Source of the DNA: Rhododendron vialii | Lineage: Eukaryota > Streptophyta > Magnoliopsida > Ericales > Ericaceae | Reading direction: 5' to 3' | Length of the DNA: 64,000 nucleotides | NCBI RefSeq assembly: GCF_030253575.1 | Contig: NC_080569.1 | Location: 25,804,501-25,868,500 of the forward strand | Shown here: piece by piece, positions 1-9,987 of the stretch | How positions within the stretch are numbered: the stretch's first letter is position 1 | Layout of the letters: every line of letters starts with the position of its first letter | Notes under the pieces: generated by a model | What the model was told of the DNA's origin: nothing | The model's database searches: none | The model's input: only the letters and a program-made list of their open reading frames with translations | Program-made: the position numbers and the translations under genes

Positions 1-182
1 GGAGAGCAAATGCCTGAGAATTGGTAGCTTTGAAATTACCTGAGAAATGGTACTATACACAAAGCCACGTGCAATTCTTAGAGAATAATTAACATGCATA
101 TAAGATTCCTTCGGTTTCTTCAGCAAAAGGAAATGAAACAATAGCCGGTAACATATAACTCAATCGCAAAAAAGTAGATCTT

Positions 183-1553
183 TTAGATACCAACCTTTGC
201 AGCCTGAGCACCTAATGTAAGTCTCTTCACATGAACAAGGCTCTCAAGAAGTCCTCTTAAAGTATCTTGGATCCTTTCATTATCGTCATATCTATCCAAG
301 TCGCAGTCAAGGGTAGCATCAACCAAAGATGATATGTTCCTCAGCTGACAATTCCTCGGTATACAACCGGAAATCTCCAATGACCGGAGATAAGGAGCCG
401 ATATTTCCAACCTTTCATTGTCGTGTTCACTATCAACTTCATCTTCTTCAGAGTCATCGTGTTCCCCGTCATCTTCTTCAGAGTCATCGTGTTCCCCATC
501 ATCTTCCTCAGAGTCACCATGTTCCCCATCATCTTCCTCTTCTTCAGAGTTGTTGTGTTCGCCATCAGATTCCTCTTCTTCAGAGGAGTTGAGTTTGCCA
601 TCAGATTCCTCTTCTTCAGAGTCATTGTGTTCACCATCAGATTCCTCTTCTTCAGAGGAGTTGAGTTCGCCATCAGATTCCTCTTCTTCAGAGTCATTGT
701 GTTCGCCATCAGATTCCTCTTCTTCAGAGTAGTTGTGTTCCCCATCCTCTGCCTCTTCTTCAGAGTTGTCGTGTTCGATGTTCAAATAAAAAAAATTGTT
801 TTCCCCATCGTCGTCGTCTTCGCCATCAGATTCCTCTTCTTCAGATTCACTATCGTCATCTTCATCATCTTCTTCAGAGTCATTATCGTGTTCCCTATCC
901 GGTACATATCCTTCCCAAAACTCTCTAAGGATCAATTTTTTCACACTGGTATTACTGAGGTCCAAACGACTAAAACCCCCATAGTTACACAATTCCAATA
1001 CTTCCAACACAGGACTACCAGCTAATATCTTTTCAATCACACCATCACTCAACTTCACATACCCAATCGACAGTTTCTTTAGCGAATTCCAGGCAACATT
1101 TCCTTTAGGAATAACCCTACACAACGAGAAACCCAAACTTTTGAACGATGAATTCGTATACAAAACCTGTGGCAACTCGTACCGTACGTCCTCGTCCAAA
1201 TCATCGGAGTCGAATTCGAGGTAAAGCTCCTCCACGCCCTTCCCCGCTGCAAATCGAGTCCACGAATTCACATTCGGAGCGAAACGCGGCTGGTAAAAGA
1301 AATCGACCCCGAATTTCTCGAGCTTGGAGAAGCTGAAGACGGGAAGGGTTTTGTCAACGAAGGCGACGAATCCCTCCTCGTTTGTTGTGAGGTAGTCATC
1401 TTGACGGAAGAGGAGGGATGGGAGGTAAGTCCAGAGGAATTGCCATCGTTTCGACAAGGCTTCGGTTTTGATGGCGTCTCGGACAGGTAGGAAGGAGAGG
1501 ATGTGGACGAGTACGGATTCGGGCAATGCAGTGATGCGGTCGTCGCCGGCCAT
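183..1553 (-). CDS. F-box/LRR (FBD-type) protein with acidic tandem-repeat insert, probably partial
   Basis: Likely the substrate-recognition subunit of an SCF ubiquitin ligase. Residues 1-50 are a clear F-box (ALPESVLVHILSFLPVRDAI, then LSKRWQFLWTYLPSLLF). Leucine-rich segments follow, with LEVLELCNYGGF and SVKKLILREF near residues 180-215. Residues about 222-378 are an extreme Asp/Glu/Ser insert built from 12-residue units of the type SEEEESDGEHND and then 10-residue units of the type SEEDDGEHDD. LRR-like sequence resumes (APYLRSLEISGC) and ends in an FBD-like stretch (LLESLVHVKRLTLGAQ). The frame reaches a stop at 183, but a good donor (AAAG|GTTGGT) lies at 195/194, exactly in phase. In this family the FBD is usually followed by another exon, so the real gene probably continues past the left edge. 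The F-box identity is certain; the specific target is unknown. Confidence 0.88.
   Translation of the reverse strand: MAGDDRITALPESVLVHILSFLPVRDAIKTEALSKRWQFLWTYLPSLLFRQDDYLTTNEEGFVAFVDKTLPVFSFSKLEKFGVDFFYQPRFAPNVNSWTRFAAGKGVEELYLEFDSDDLDEDVRYELPQVLYTNSSFKSLGFSLCRVIPKGNVAWNSLKKLSIGYVKLSDGVIEKILAGSPVLEVLELCNYGGFSRLDLSNTSVKKLILREFWEGYVPDREHDNDSEEDDEDDDSESEEEESDGEDDDDGENNFFYLNIEHDNSEEEAEDGEHNYSEEEESDGEHNDSEEEESDGELNSSEEEESDGEHNDSEEEESDGKLNSSEEEESDGEHNNSEEEEDDGEHGDSEEDDGEHDDSEEDDGEHDDSEEDEVDSEHDNERLEISAPYLRSLEISGCIPRNCQLRNISSLVDATLDCDLDRYDDNERIQDTLRGLLESLVHVKRLTLGAQAAKVGI
422..890 (-). repeat. Coding minisatellite (acidic 12- and 10-residue units)
   Basis: Tandem units of about 36 bp and then 30 bp inside the F-box gene encode runs of Glu, Asp and Ser. 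On the plus strand they read as repeated TCTTCTTCAGAG-like strings. The regular length in codons keeps the reading frame open and also produces long spurious open frames on the opposite strand. Confidence 0.9.
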
Positions 1554-2676
1554 TTTCCGGCCGTGTCTGTGTTTCCTTCGTTTCGTACTTTTGGGGTTTT
1601 GAAAAGTACTTGGATTTTTACTTCTTGTCTTGTTGTTGATGATCGTCGTTCTTTAACTTCAAAATCATCCTTTAATTTTTGTTTATTTTCAGTTAAACCC
1701 TCTAAATTTTATTTGTGAATAGTGAAGTTTTTTTTTTTTTTTTTGAAGAGTAAGAAATGCATTAATATTAATAATAAGGAGAATAGTTACAGGTACAAAC
1801 AACAGAATAATAGGACTCGGATCCTCTGTCCAAGCGTCTGTCCCATCGTTCTCCTTGCGCCACATAACTCACTCCAGCTCCTTTTAACTTCTCCTATTAA
1901 TATCTTTTTAACTTCTCCTCTTAATCTCTGTTTGGCGCCCAATAAATAGGCATGATGATTAATTATTTTATGAGGTCCATTTCGGATTCCAAAAAATTGA
2001 TTTAAACCGCATGTTTTTTTTCTATGCTTTTTTGTAAAAAGAATTACTCAAACCAATATCCGTAAGTGTTTTTTCAGCATTTGTAGGGGTCATACGAATT
2101 CTGCAACACCAGTAAAGAGGCGTAGCTTTTGAAATGATAAATGCAACAGCCTTTTCATAAACTGAGATCAATGAAATTGTTTGAATGTTCAGAATACTGT
2201 ACTGCTTTCATTAGGTCACGCCAATATCAGCTTCTCCAAACAAAAAATAGCTAGAAAGTACTATCAGGGCATTGAAATTTTCTTGAAGATCGAATTTTTA
2301 TGTACTTCGATTAATTGCAGAACACTAGAATGGAGTTACAAAATCCACAATATACAGACAACATCTCCCTCGATGTGTAGAACAGTTCTGTTCTCATTTT
2401 CTCAAGAGCCATACAACTAGATGCCGCACATTACAAATTGAACAAAATGTTACAACTTGTTTTCACAAGAGCTTCATAGGATCTTTCAGTTGCATCCATG
2501 TTTTCTCCACAAGCAACAAATATTGCCAGGATTGTAAACACCATTCCCTTCCCTTGACCATCATGCAGATATAGGCCCCACCAAGAACCAGCCAGATTTT
2601 TATCAAAAAAAAAAGAACCAGCCAGATTTTTTTGCTAAAAAACAAATCAAATTTTAACGCCACTTCGTTGGATTTA
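1554..2676. other. Intergenic region between F-box gene and headless myosin gene
   Basis: This holds the presumed promoter of the F-box gene next to 1554. A poly-T run at about 1729-1744, followed by unique sequence, looks like the poly-A end of a minus-strand retroposon. The presumed 3' UTR of the myosin-tail gene lies roughly between 2400 and 2676 and contains a short duplication of a GAACCAGCCAGATTTTT unit at about 2585-2632. I see no coding sequence. Confidence 0.4.
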
Positions 2677-5600
2677 TCATTTCCACCATTTTTTGCGGCT
2701 CTTCTTCGCTTCTGAGTGGCCAACCTTCTGTAGCATTGTTGTTGTCTCTTGTAACCGAGTTTTATAGTCTTTCTTCCACGTTTCAAACTTGAGCTTCAGT
2801 TTTCGAAGTTCCTCGTCATGAGCTATGCTGGAAGCTAAGCTCGCTGATTTTAATTCACTGTCAATGCTGGAATTGCCATGAAACTCATTTTCACATTGCT
2901 CTCTCGGTTGAGTATTATCATTTAATCTTCTGTTTCTTTGTTGTGGTTCTGTATCGCAAGGCAATTCTGGAATATCTTCTTCTATTCTTCCATCAGTACC
3001 GTTGGTTTCCAAGGGCGTTGAAGCATCAGCTCCATGATAAGGATATAATGGGAAAGGATCAAATATTACTGGTTGATCGGTGATGCATTTAGAAGTAAGG
3101 CTTTTCTTGGCTGCTGCTAGACTTATCTGCACAAATATGGGTACAAGAACATTCGTCATGTCGTAAAATAAAACAAATTTTCTTGAAGTTCCATCTACAT
3201 GCATATACACTAACATCTGTGTTTGAAGAGAGGAGGGATTTTTTCAGAGAAATGAAGAGGTTAAGGAAAAGATAAAAATATAACGATGCAAAGGAAAGGT
3301 ATTGCTATATCTTTGTTTTCCTTTCCTTTGGTAAATCCCTCACCAATCCATGATCCAAACCAGTGGCGGCTCCAGAAATTTGTGATTGGGTGTTCAGAAA
3401 TTAACTTAACTCTACTAGCTAATATATTAACTAATAATATATGTTCATGAATCTCATATAGTTGTATAAATAGTATGGTCAAAAAACATAACTTTTGTTC
3501 TTAAAAAATTAACTACGGGGCGAAATGAAAACTTAAAAATATATACTATATTTTTTAACAAAAATTTATTTTTTTCAAAAGTTGTTGTATTTTGTAGTAG
3601 ACAATGTTTTGAGAATAGAGAAGGTAAAGTTTTACAGTTGTCCTCAATGAGTTTTCATATTTTTTGTCAACATTTAATTAGCGTATTAATCTACTAAAAC
3701 CCTTGTGAAAGAAATTTTAGGGAGTACGTTAGGGTTGACATTCTCAAAAATATTTTTAAGATGACATGATGAGATTTTCTATCATATTCTTAAATTCGGA
3801 GGAATATTATTCAAGTAAACGGGGTTTGCAATGTTGTTGAATTTTTTTAAAGTTTTGTCCATAATTTTGTAAGCTAACTAGACACACACAAAAAAAGGTT
3901 ATTGTCATGAATGTGAAATTAACACATTTAGATCATCGACAATAAAGATGGAGAAATGATGTAAAGCATAATACTTACACCGATATATTCTTCCTTTCAC
4001 TTTCTTTTTACAATTTTTTATTATTATGATTATAAGCTTTATTTGATGCAATGTGTTAAGTGTTCAAATATGAATTACGTACCAAGATTGACGGACTGTA
4101 ATTGGATTGTAATTGAGTGTCCAATTCGTTTTGGGTTAGGTGTTCAATTCTTTTTGCGTTACGTGTTCAAGACTTTTAGAATAAAGTGTTCATTGATATT
4201 TATGTTGGGTGTTCAAAGAAATGCTAGCTCATAATTTTTACATATATTCTAAGCACAAAAAATTTGTTCGGGTGTTCAGTTGACCATGCAACCTATAACA
4301 TGGAGCCGCCTCTGATCCAAACATGGCCTAAAGAACTATCCATGGTAGGACACTATGATCATGTAAGCCGCTATACTATTACGATCATTTGCAGAAGAAG
4401 TTTGGGACTATCATCTAAAACAGAAGGCAGCCATAAAGCGAGGACATTTCTATGCCTTAATCTGTCAAATTAAAAATTGTTTACAATTTTTTAACATACT
4501 TATTATCTGGTTTGAATCTGAGAAAGGCCAAGATGTCCATTGGAGTAACAAGGGATGGAGAATTGGAAGCAAGGAAAACTCACCTGCAAAGATGTCAGCT
4601 GATCTTGCCAAATTTTCTCCATTGAGTTCATCTTTGCCTCATAATGTGACCACTTCTTATCAAACTTCTGAAGTTGTTGTCTAATAGCAGCATTTTCCTC
4701 TTCCTTTATCCCCAGTTCTGTCTCTGCCCTAAGGAGCCGACTTTGAAGGTCAGCAATAGCTGAAGGTGAAACTTGAACATAGTCCTGCCAAAGAAACAGG
4801 GAACATTAATCAACGAAAGATTTGGAGTATGTGCTAAAAATAATGGGGGCAAAATGGGAAAATCAGATTATTGATTCTCAACGCTTGTTTTCTTTTGTTC
4901 CTTTTTCTTGACTTCTGATTCAGCTTAATTAAAAGCTAACTACTAAAATTTGAAAAGGGACAAAAATTATAGCCATCCATAAGATAACAAACCAGTATTG
5001 TGAAAGAAAGTTTGGTTGGATCTATGTCAGAATAAACCAAAAAAAAAAAAAAGACAATTGCTGCTGCTGGTTAAACCAAACCGTTGACTGATTCTCTTAG
5101 AAATTATTGAAGTAGATGTTGATCGCATATTATAGATGTCATTTTACAATGCAAACGTAAATAGCCTCCGCAAACAAAGTGGCAGTTCGAAAGAGTGAAA
5201 GAAATTAAAATGCTATCCATCAAATAAAATAATCAACGAGCACATTTGAAGAATTTAATTGGAAATATGCCCCAATGAACTACGAAGATTCTAAAGAAAA
5301 TCGCTGCAGCTATTTAAACCATAGCATATATTAACTCTCGTAAAATGATCACAATAAAATGTCGACCTCATATTGTATAAGTAAATGTCTCACACAAACA
5401 CAAAAAACTTCCACGAGCAAAGTAGCAGTGCCAAAGACAAAAAATGCTTTAGACCTTACTTGTAGGCCTGGCCGCAAGATATTTACCTTTGTTTCTGGAT
5501 TTCTCCAGTCTAGTGTCCTCATATCTTCCATGGGTTTAGTGCCCAGCAATCTGAAATTTTCCTTACAATTAAGACGAGTCAACCAGCCACGGATCACTGC

Positions 5601-8600
5601 GTAAGAGGATGAAAGTTTAGCATGTTATTTGCAGCAGCAAGGTTAATGCAAAGTTCAATAATTTTACCAGATTGCAAACATATAATTGCGATCTTCTTTT
5701 TTTGTGCAGTTCTCCATTCAATCCACTTTTTTGTATGCTGCTGTATCACAATAATTGCTGCTAATCTTCTACTCAGTGCTAGGTAATCCTTTCTTGAACT
5801 TTCACCACGAACAACTGCATACATGTATTTTTTGAATGAGCACTTAGAAACAAAACGTAACATCTTCTAGCCTACAAAATTAGGGTACTAAAATGTGGAT
5901 TATGTTAGTATTCTCTTTTGAAGCTGTTAAAGCTTGCCCCGCAATGGTTAATTATAACCTCCAAAACTAGTATATGAGTGGGCGGCTTCTCCACTCATTT
6001 CAAATTTGTTTTGAGTTTGGTGCTTTAACATGGTATTAGAGCTAGGCTTTTGGAGGATTTTGGACAAGACTCTCTTGATTAATTGCTCTGTTGTGTACCA
6101 TAAGTGCACCTTGTTTCGATACGATCCCAATGATATGGATCCTTTATTTACCTCTCCACGTGCGGGTTAGGAGTCTCATGTGCAGGGAGTGTTAAAGCTT
6201 GTCCCGCATTTGTTAATTATAAGCTCCAAAACTAGTAAGTGTTAAAGCTTGTCTCACAATTGTTAATTGTAACCTCCAAAACTAGTATATAAACCTCGGT
6301 GGCCCCTCCACTCAATGGAAGTTGATTTTGAGTTGGATAGTTTAACAAAAGGCATTAATAAATTAGACTGGGCTTTTTTTTTTTTTTTTGTCAAAATGGT
6401 AAAACTATATTGCATCAGATGTCCAAAATGGTAGGAAAAAATATTTTGGGTTGATTAGGTTGAGGAACAAAATTAGAGATGAACGTATATATTTTCCTTC
6501 TTGGCCAAATAACATTAGAGAATGAAAAAGGAACAGGAGATTGAAGGCTATCTTAGGCTATCAAATATACTTGTTTGCTTTTGTTTGAGAGAGGAAGACC
6601 GCGTTGAAGGGATGTAAATGCAATTTGAGAGTCCTAACTCTAACCGCCTATCATCTTTTTTGCACATGCTGGATCTTTTAAACCCAAGTAGAAGCTAAAC
6701 TGATCCATCGTTACTTCCTACTAGTTGACTGACATGTCCACTAAAGAACTCCGCGTCTGAAACCGGAGAAATTTGGAAAACCAGAAATAGAAACCTCTAG
6801 ATATTGAATAAATAAAGTAAGTAAATGGTGTGTGCATTACATGATTGCAGTATAATTGCTCCTCCTTTAAGCTTGAGATAGTAACAGCGGGCTTGGTGTC
6901 CTCGAAAGTATCTTTGAATCTCCAGTACTCTTTCCCTCGTATCATTCATCAAATCTGGCAATTCAATCTGCAACAAACATATGATTATCAGATAACGGGA
7001 TCAATTTATGCTGCACAACTGATTCAGAACAGAAGGAACAAAGGATGTAACATACATGTTAAAACCTATTTGTTGGAACTTTTAAATAAAAATTATTATT
7101 ATTAGATACACTTATCGTTGCTTATATGAATTACCGTTCCAAAATTTATTACATGTTAAATTACTTATTTTACAAAATTTAATAGGACTATGGGAGATAT
7201 GTCTCATATTATCATTACATTAAATGAAAAATAATTTTAGAGTCTATAAATAGGATATCATTCTTCACAAGAATGTTGAATGAAAAAAGAGGATAAGGAG
7301 ATAGAGGGAGGAGAAGAAATACACTTATATATTCTAGAGCTATATATCCATGTTAGAGAGGTACATGGATGGCCTATGATAGTGTCTACTACTACTATTT
7401 CTATATGTTGGGCAACTCGGTTCGTGACTTATTCAAATCTTCCTTGTGATAGTGAACATCGGATGACGAAAGCTTGTGAGTGGTTGAATCTTGGGCTAGT
7501 ACACTCCGGTTAAACCTTCATGAGTGGAGGAATATTAGCCTTATGACAGTGCTCAACACACCTCCTATTCTCACAGAGTAACAGGCTAGCTCTTTCCTAC
7601 TCTTGATATCTTCATACGTTCTCAATTTTACTTGTTACTTTTGGAGGTTTATGTGTTCTAACTTCAAATAATCCTTGTGATAAAATGATATATTTTAAAT
7701 TAATAGTTTTCACACTATTCACCAACTCTGATATTATACAAACCCTAGCACTGAAAATTCCCAGTTCTCTTGTGTAGCATGGTCCACATCCTCTCCGCTT
7801 TTTTGTAAAGAAAGAGGGTTGTATGTCATATAACCTCCAGTACTGGGAAACAAGATGGGAATTACCATTTCTCTCGTGTGGAGTCCATTTTTTGCGTCAT
7901 AACGATCTAGTTTTAGGCAACCCACACAAAAAGTTCTCAGTAATTCCAATACCATCTCGCGTGCTTCTGCGGTCTTCGAAACAAGTTCTTGGATAAGTTC
8001 TTCCAAAAGGAAGTGAAATATGAGGAACTTATAATGAGCTTTCAAAATAGGATGGCCAAGTTGTGTGAGGGTGTTGAGATCATGTGAAGCCGACTTACTA
8101 GTGCATTGAATCATTCAATGCGTATGGTTCTGCAGTTTGTAGCCTCCTTTAGCTATCTCAGTATTCAAAAATACGCCAAGATCTTATATCTGTAGAAAAC
8201 TTCAGCACTGTTTCTCATGAACTCAAGATCTAGTGTAGACTATTACTTTAATAAGAGCTGTCATAATGTACAAGAAGGCTATTTTGAAAAGAGTTTAGTA
8301 ATGATATCGAAACCTTTTGGCAGAGGATATGGCAATGCAACAACCACTTCATGGAATGGCTTAAGAGCCTCAAATGTATCTCACAAGTGAACCAAAATTA
8401 GACCTACTAATTCATTGAACAGGTATAACAAAGATATCATATTTCACTTCAAACTTTATGGACAGAGATAAGGTATCGCAACTATGTCATATGGACTCAG
8501 TTACGACCTTAAGCGTATCCGGCACGGGTATGTATCCAGGTGCTGGACTCATCCAACTTTTATGTCAAAGCCACTGGACCCTCAAAAGTACTTTTTTTTT

Positions 8601-9565
8601 TAAATATGCATATATGGTGATGTACTTGTTTTTCTACTTTCTAATGTATATGTGTTTACAAGGTGTCTGAGATAATATGATATATTACCTAGGAGTTTTA
8701 TGCATAATTCTGACCTAAAATTATGTGCGTTTCAGCAGAGTATCCTACTAAAATCCCACGCCTTACTAAAATCCCGTAGTGTCCAACAAAAGTACTTCAT
8801 ACATCTCTAACAGAGCCCTGAGGATTAGTCTAGTTGGTTTGTGGGTTTGCTTCCAACACAATTGACCAGGTTTCGATTTTTGGGTTAGGCCACAAGAATG
8901 TAATTTCTAGTGAATTCCCTAGTTCCGGAGGGGATGGCCTGCCTTTGATTGGACCGGGGAGGGGATTAGTTGAGGTGCGAGTAAGCTGGCTCACACACCC
9001 CTGACCGTCGGAGAAGGAAAAAAAAAAAAAAAATCTCTAAGACTCTAACAGAACCCATATAACATATAGCACATATGAGACTTCATCTAGATCCAAGAAT
9101 TTTTTCAGTAATTTGTGCTTATAATCTCATTTTCCTAAATCCCATCAAATCAAAATGCTATGTAACTGCATATAATTCCAAAAGCAAGCAATCACATGCA
9201 CATAAATGAAATGCAAATATAGTTGTATATTTGATTATTTACCCACTTCGTCTAGACAATGAATCTCAAGCATTAAAAACGCAGTTTAATTTGTTAGCCA
9301 AAGATTCCCATACCTTACTTAGAACAAACCCATTTTTGATACCACACTCGCCTTTCTTTCTACCCTCAATTTGATTCAAATCTTGCCTCAACCCAAACTT
9401 CTGCACGTTCAACTGCACCGCCCTTCTTGCCGAAGGTAAGCGAGCCCTCGACACCGGACGAGACGGCAACGCCGGCGGCACGTCCGGCAGCTGTTCGTCC
9501 TTTTGCATGAGTGAGTCCAGCATAAGCTCCAGTGAGCTACGAGTACTTGTCAAGCGCTTCGCCAT
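2677..9565 (-). CDS. Headless class VIII myosin: N-terminal exon fused to IQ motifs, coiled coil and tail, no motor domain
   Basis: Six exons read on the minus strand: 9565-9314, 6967-6841, 5814-5668, 5596-5487, 4784-4584 and 3126-2677. All junctions have GT-AG borders and compatible phases, giving 1287 bp or 428 aa. Exon 1 has the class VIII N-terminal signature (PPALPSRPVSRARLPSARR, residues about 30-48). Exons 2-4 carry four IQ-like motifs (IQRYFRGHQAR, LQSFVRGESSR, IQQHTKKWIEW, LQSVIRGWLTR; residues about 101-185) that would bind calmodulin-type light chains. Exon 5 is coiled coil (residues 213-279, ending in IWQDQLTSLQ). Exon 6 has the conserved tail (ISLAAAKKSL, then LKLKFETWKKDYKTRLQET) and ends in KKWWK. 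Normal class VIII myosins are about 1,100-1,200 aa. The roughly 700-residue ATPase head, including the GESGAGKT P-loop, should lie between exons 1 and 2. Instead there is a 2.3-kb intron holding repeats. It could act as a calmodulin-binding, dimerising partner or dominant-negative of class VIII myosin at the plasma membrane or plasmodesmata (inference). A recent deletion in a decaying gene is the alternative. Confidence 0.85.
3361..4314. mobile_element. Non-autonomous hAT element (954 bp)
   Basis: The terminal inverted repeats are CAGTGGCGGCTCCAG on the left and, reading inward on the other strand, CAGAGGCGGCTCCATG on the right. They are flanked by a perfect 8-bp target duplication, ATCCAAAC, at 3353-3360 and 4315-4322. 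Eight-base duplications and CAGTGGCGG-type termini are typical of plant hAT elements. The interior is AT-rich with no transposase frame. It lies in the last intron of the headless myosin gene. Confidence 0.9.
5925..6347 (+). mobile_element. TRIM (terminal-repeat retrotransposon in miniature), copy 1
   Basis: A 106-bp LTR (5925-6030) begins TGTTAAAGC and ends GCTTTAACA. It is followed at once by a primer-binding site like that for initiator Met-tRNA (TGGTATTAGAGCTAGGC, 6031-6047). A short non-coding interior follows, then a purine-rich tract (GTGCAGGGAG) and a second LTR at 6240-6347. An extra partial LTR start at 6190-6239 gives a stutter at the 3' end. No gag or pol is present. It lies in an intron of the headless myosin gene, in the opposite orientation to that gene. 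Confidence 0.85.
6968..9313 (-). other. Intron 1 of headless myosin gene, occupying the place of the motor exons
   Basis: This 2.35-kb interval separates the N-terminal exon from the IQ exon. It contains a SINE (8819-9042) and a stretch around 7071-7700 that resembles an LTR fragment, with TGTTGGAAC near 7071 and a TATAAATAGG box near 7245. I recognise no myosin head motif in it on either strand. An open frame at 7734-8114 minus does not resemble myosin. Confidence 0.55.
8819..9042 (+). mobile_element. tRNA-derived SINE (Au-SINE-like)
   Basis: The element starts with a pol III A-box-like sequence (TTAGTCTAGTTGG) and a B-box-like sequence (GGTTTCGATTTTTGG). It has a conserved body (GGAGGGGATGG, GATTAGTTGAGGTGCG) and ends in a poly-A run of about 17. 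Flanking duplications CTCTAACAGAGCCC (8805-8818) and CTCTAACAGAACCC (9043-9056) differ by one base, as expected for target-primed retroposition. The resemblance to the plant Au SINE family is from memory. Related 3' fragments occur near 11935 and 41190. Confidence 0.85.
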
Positions 9566-9987
9566 ATTTCTACTGCCACAAAAGACTACACCAAACTAAA
9601 CCCATAAACCAGAATTGACCCCAAACCCAATAACCAGGAGATCCATTTTTGGATCTTCCTCGAGTCAAACCAGTGGAGTGGTACTTATTGCACAGAAATT
9701 TGTATGGATTAAAACCCAGAAACAGAGGTCAAAGGGAAAGGCGTGGATTTGGGAATCGCTTGAGCTGCCGGCCAAGCTGGGTTGCAGATTTTTGGGGACG
9801 GAACAGGAGTTCGTCTGAAGAAAGAGGTGATTTGCCTTTTGCTTTTTTAATATGTGGAATTCAAATAACGAGATATAGGTCCCACTTTTTCAGGTTGTTG
9901 AAGCCAACCGTTGTAAGGTCTTTGACGGGAATTTTGCTCCACGCGCAAGGACGTAATTGGCATAAAGTCGAATTTACAAAACTATTA
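9566..9987. other. Upstream region of headless myosin gene
   Basis: This stretch should contain the promoter and 5' UTR of the minus-strand myosin-tail gene, whose ATG is at 9565. No clear TATA box could be assigned. Open frames on the plus strand here are not recognised as real genes. The stretch ends at the target duplication of the neighbouring Mutator-like element. Confidence 0.35.

Noticed and set aside
329..1025. Several Ser- or Phe-rich open frames on the plus strand, and a second minus frame at 341-745
   Set aside because: They are shadows of the acidic coding repeat in the F-box gene; the codon-length repeat keeps all frames open.
7734..8114. 126-codon minus-strand open frame within the myosin-tail intron
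   Set aside because: It has no myosin motor motif and no recognised family, and lies in repeat-like DNA. It was specifically considered as a missing motor exon and does not fit.
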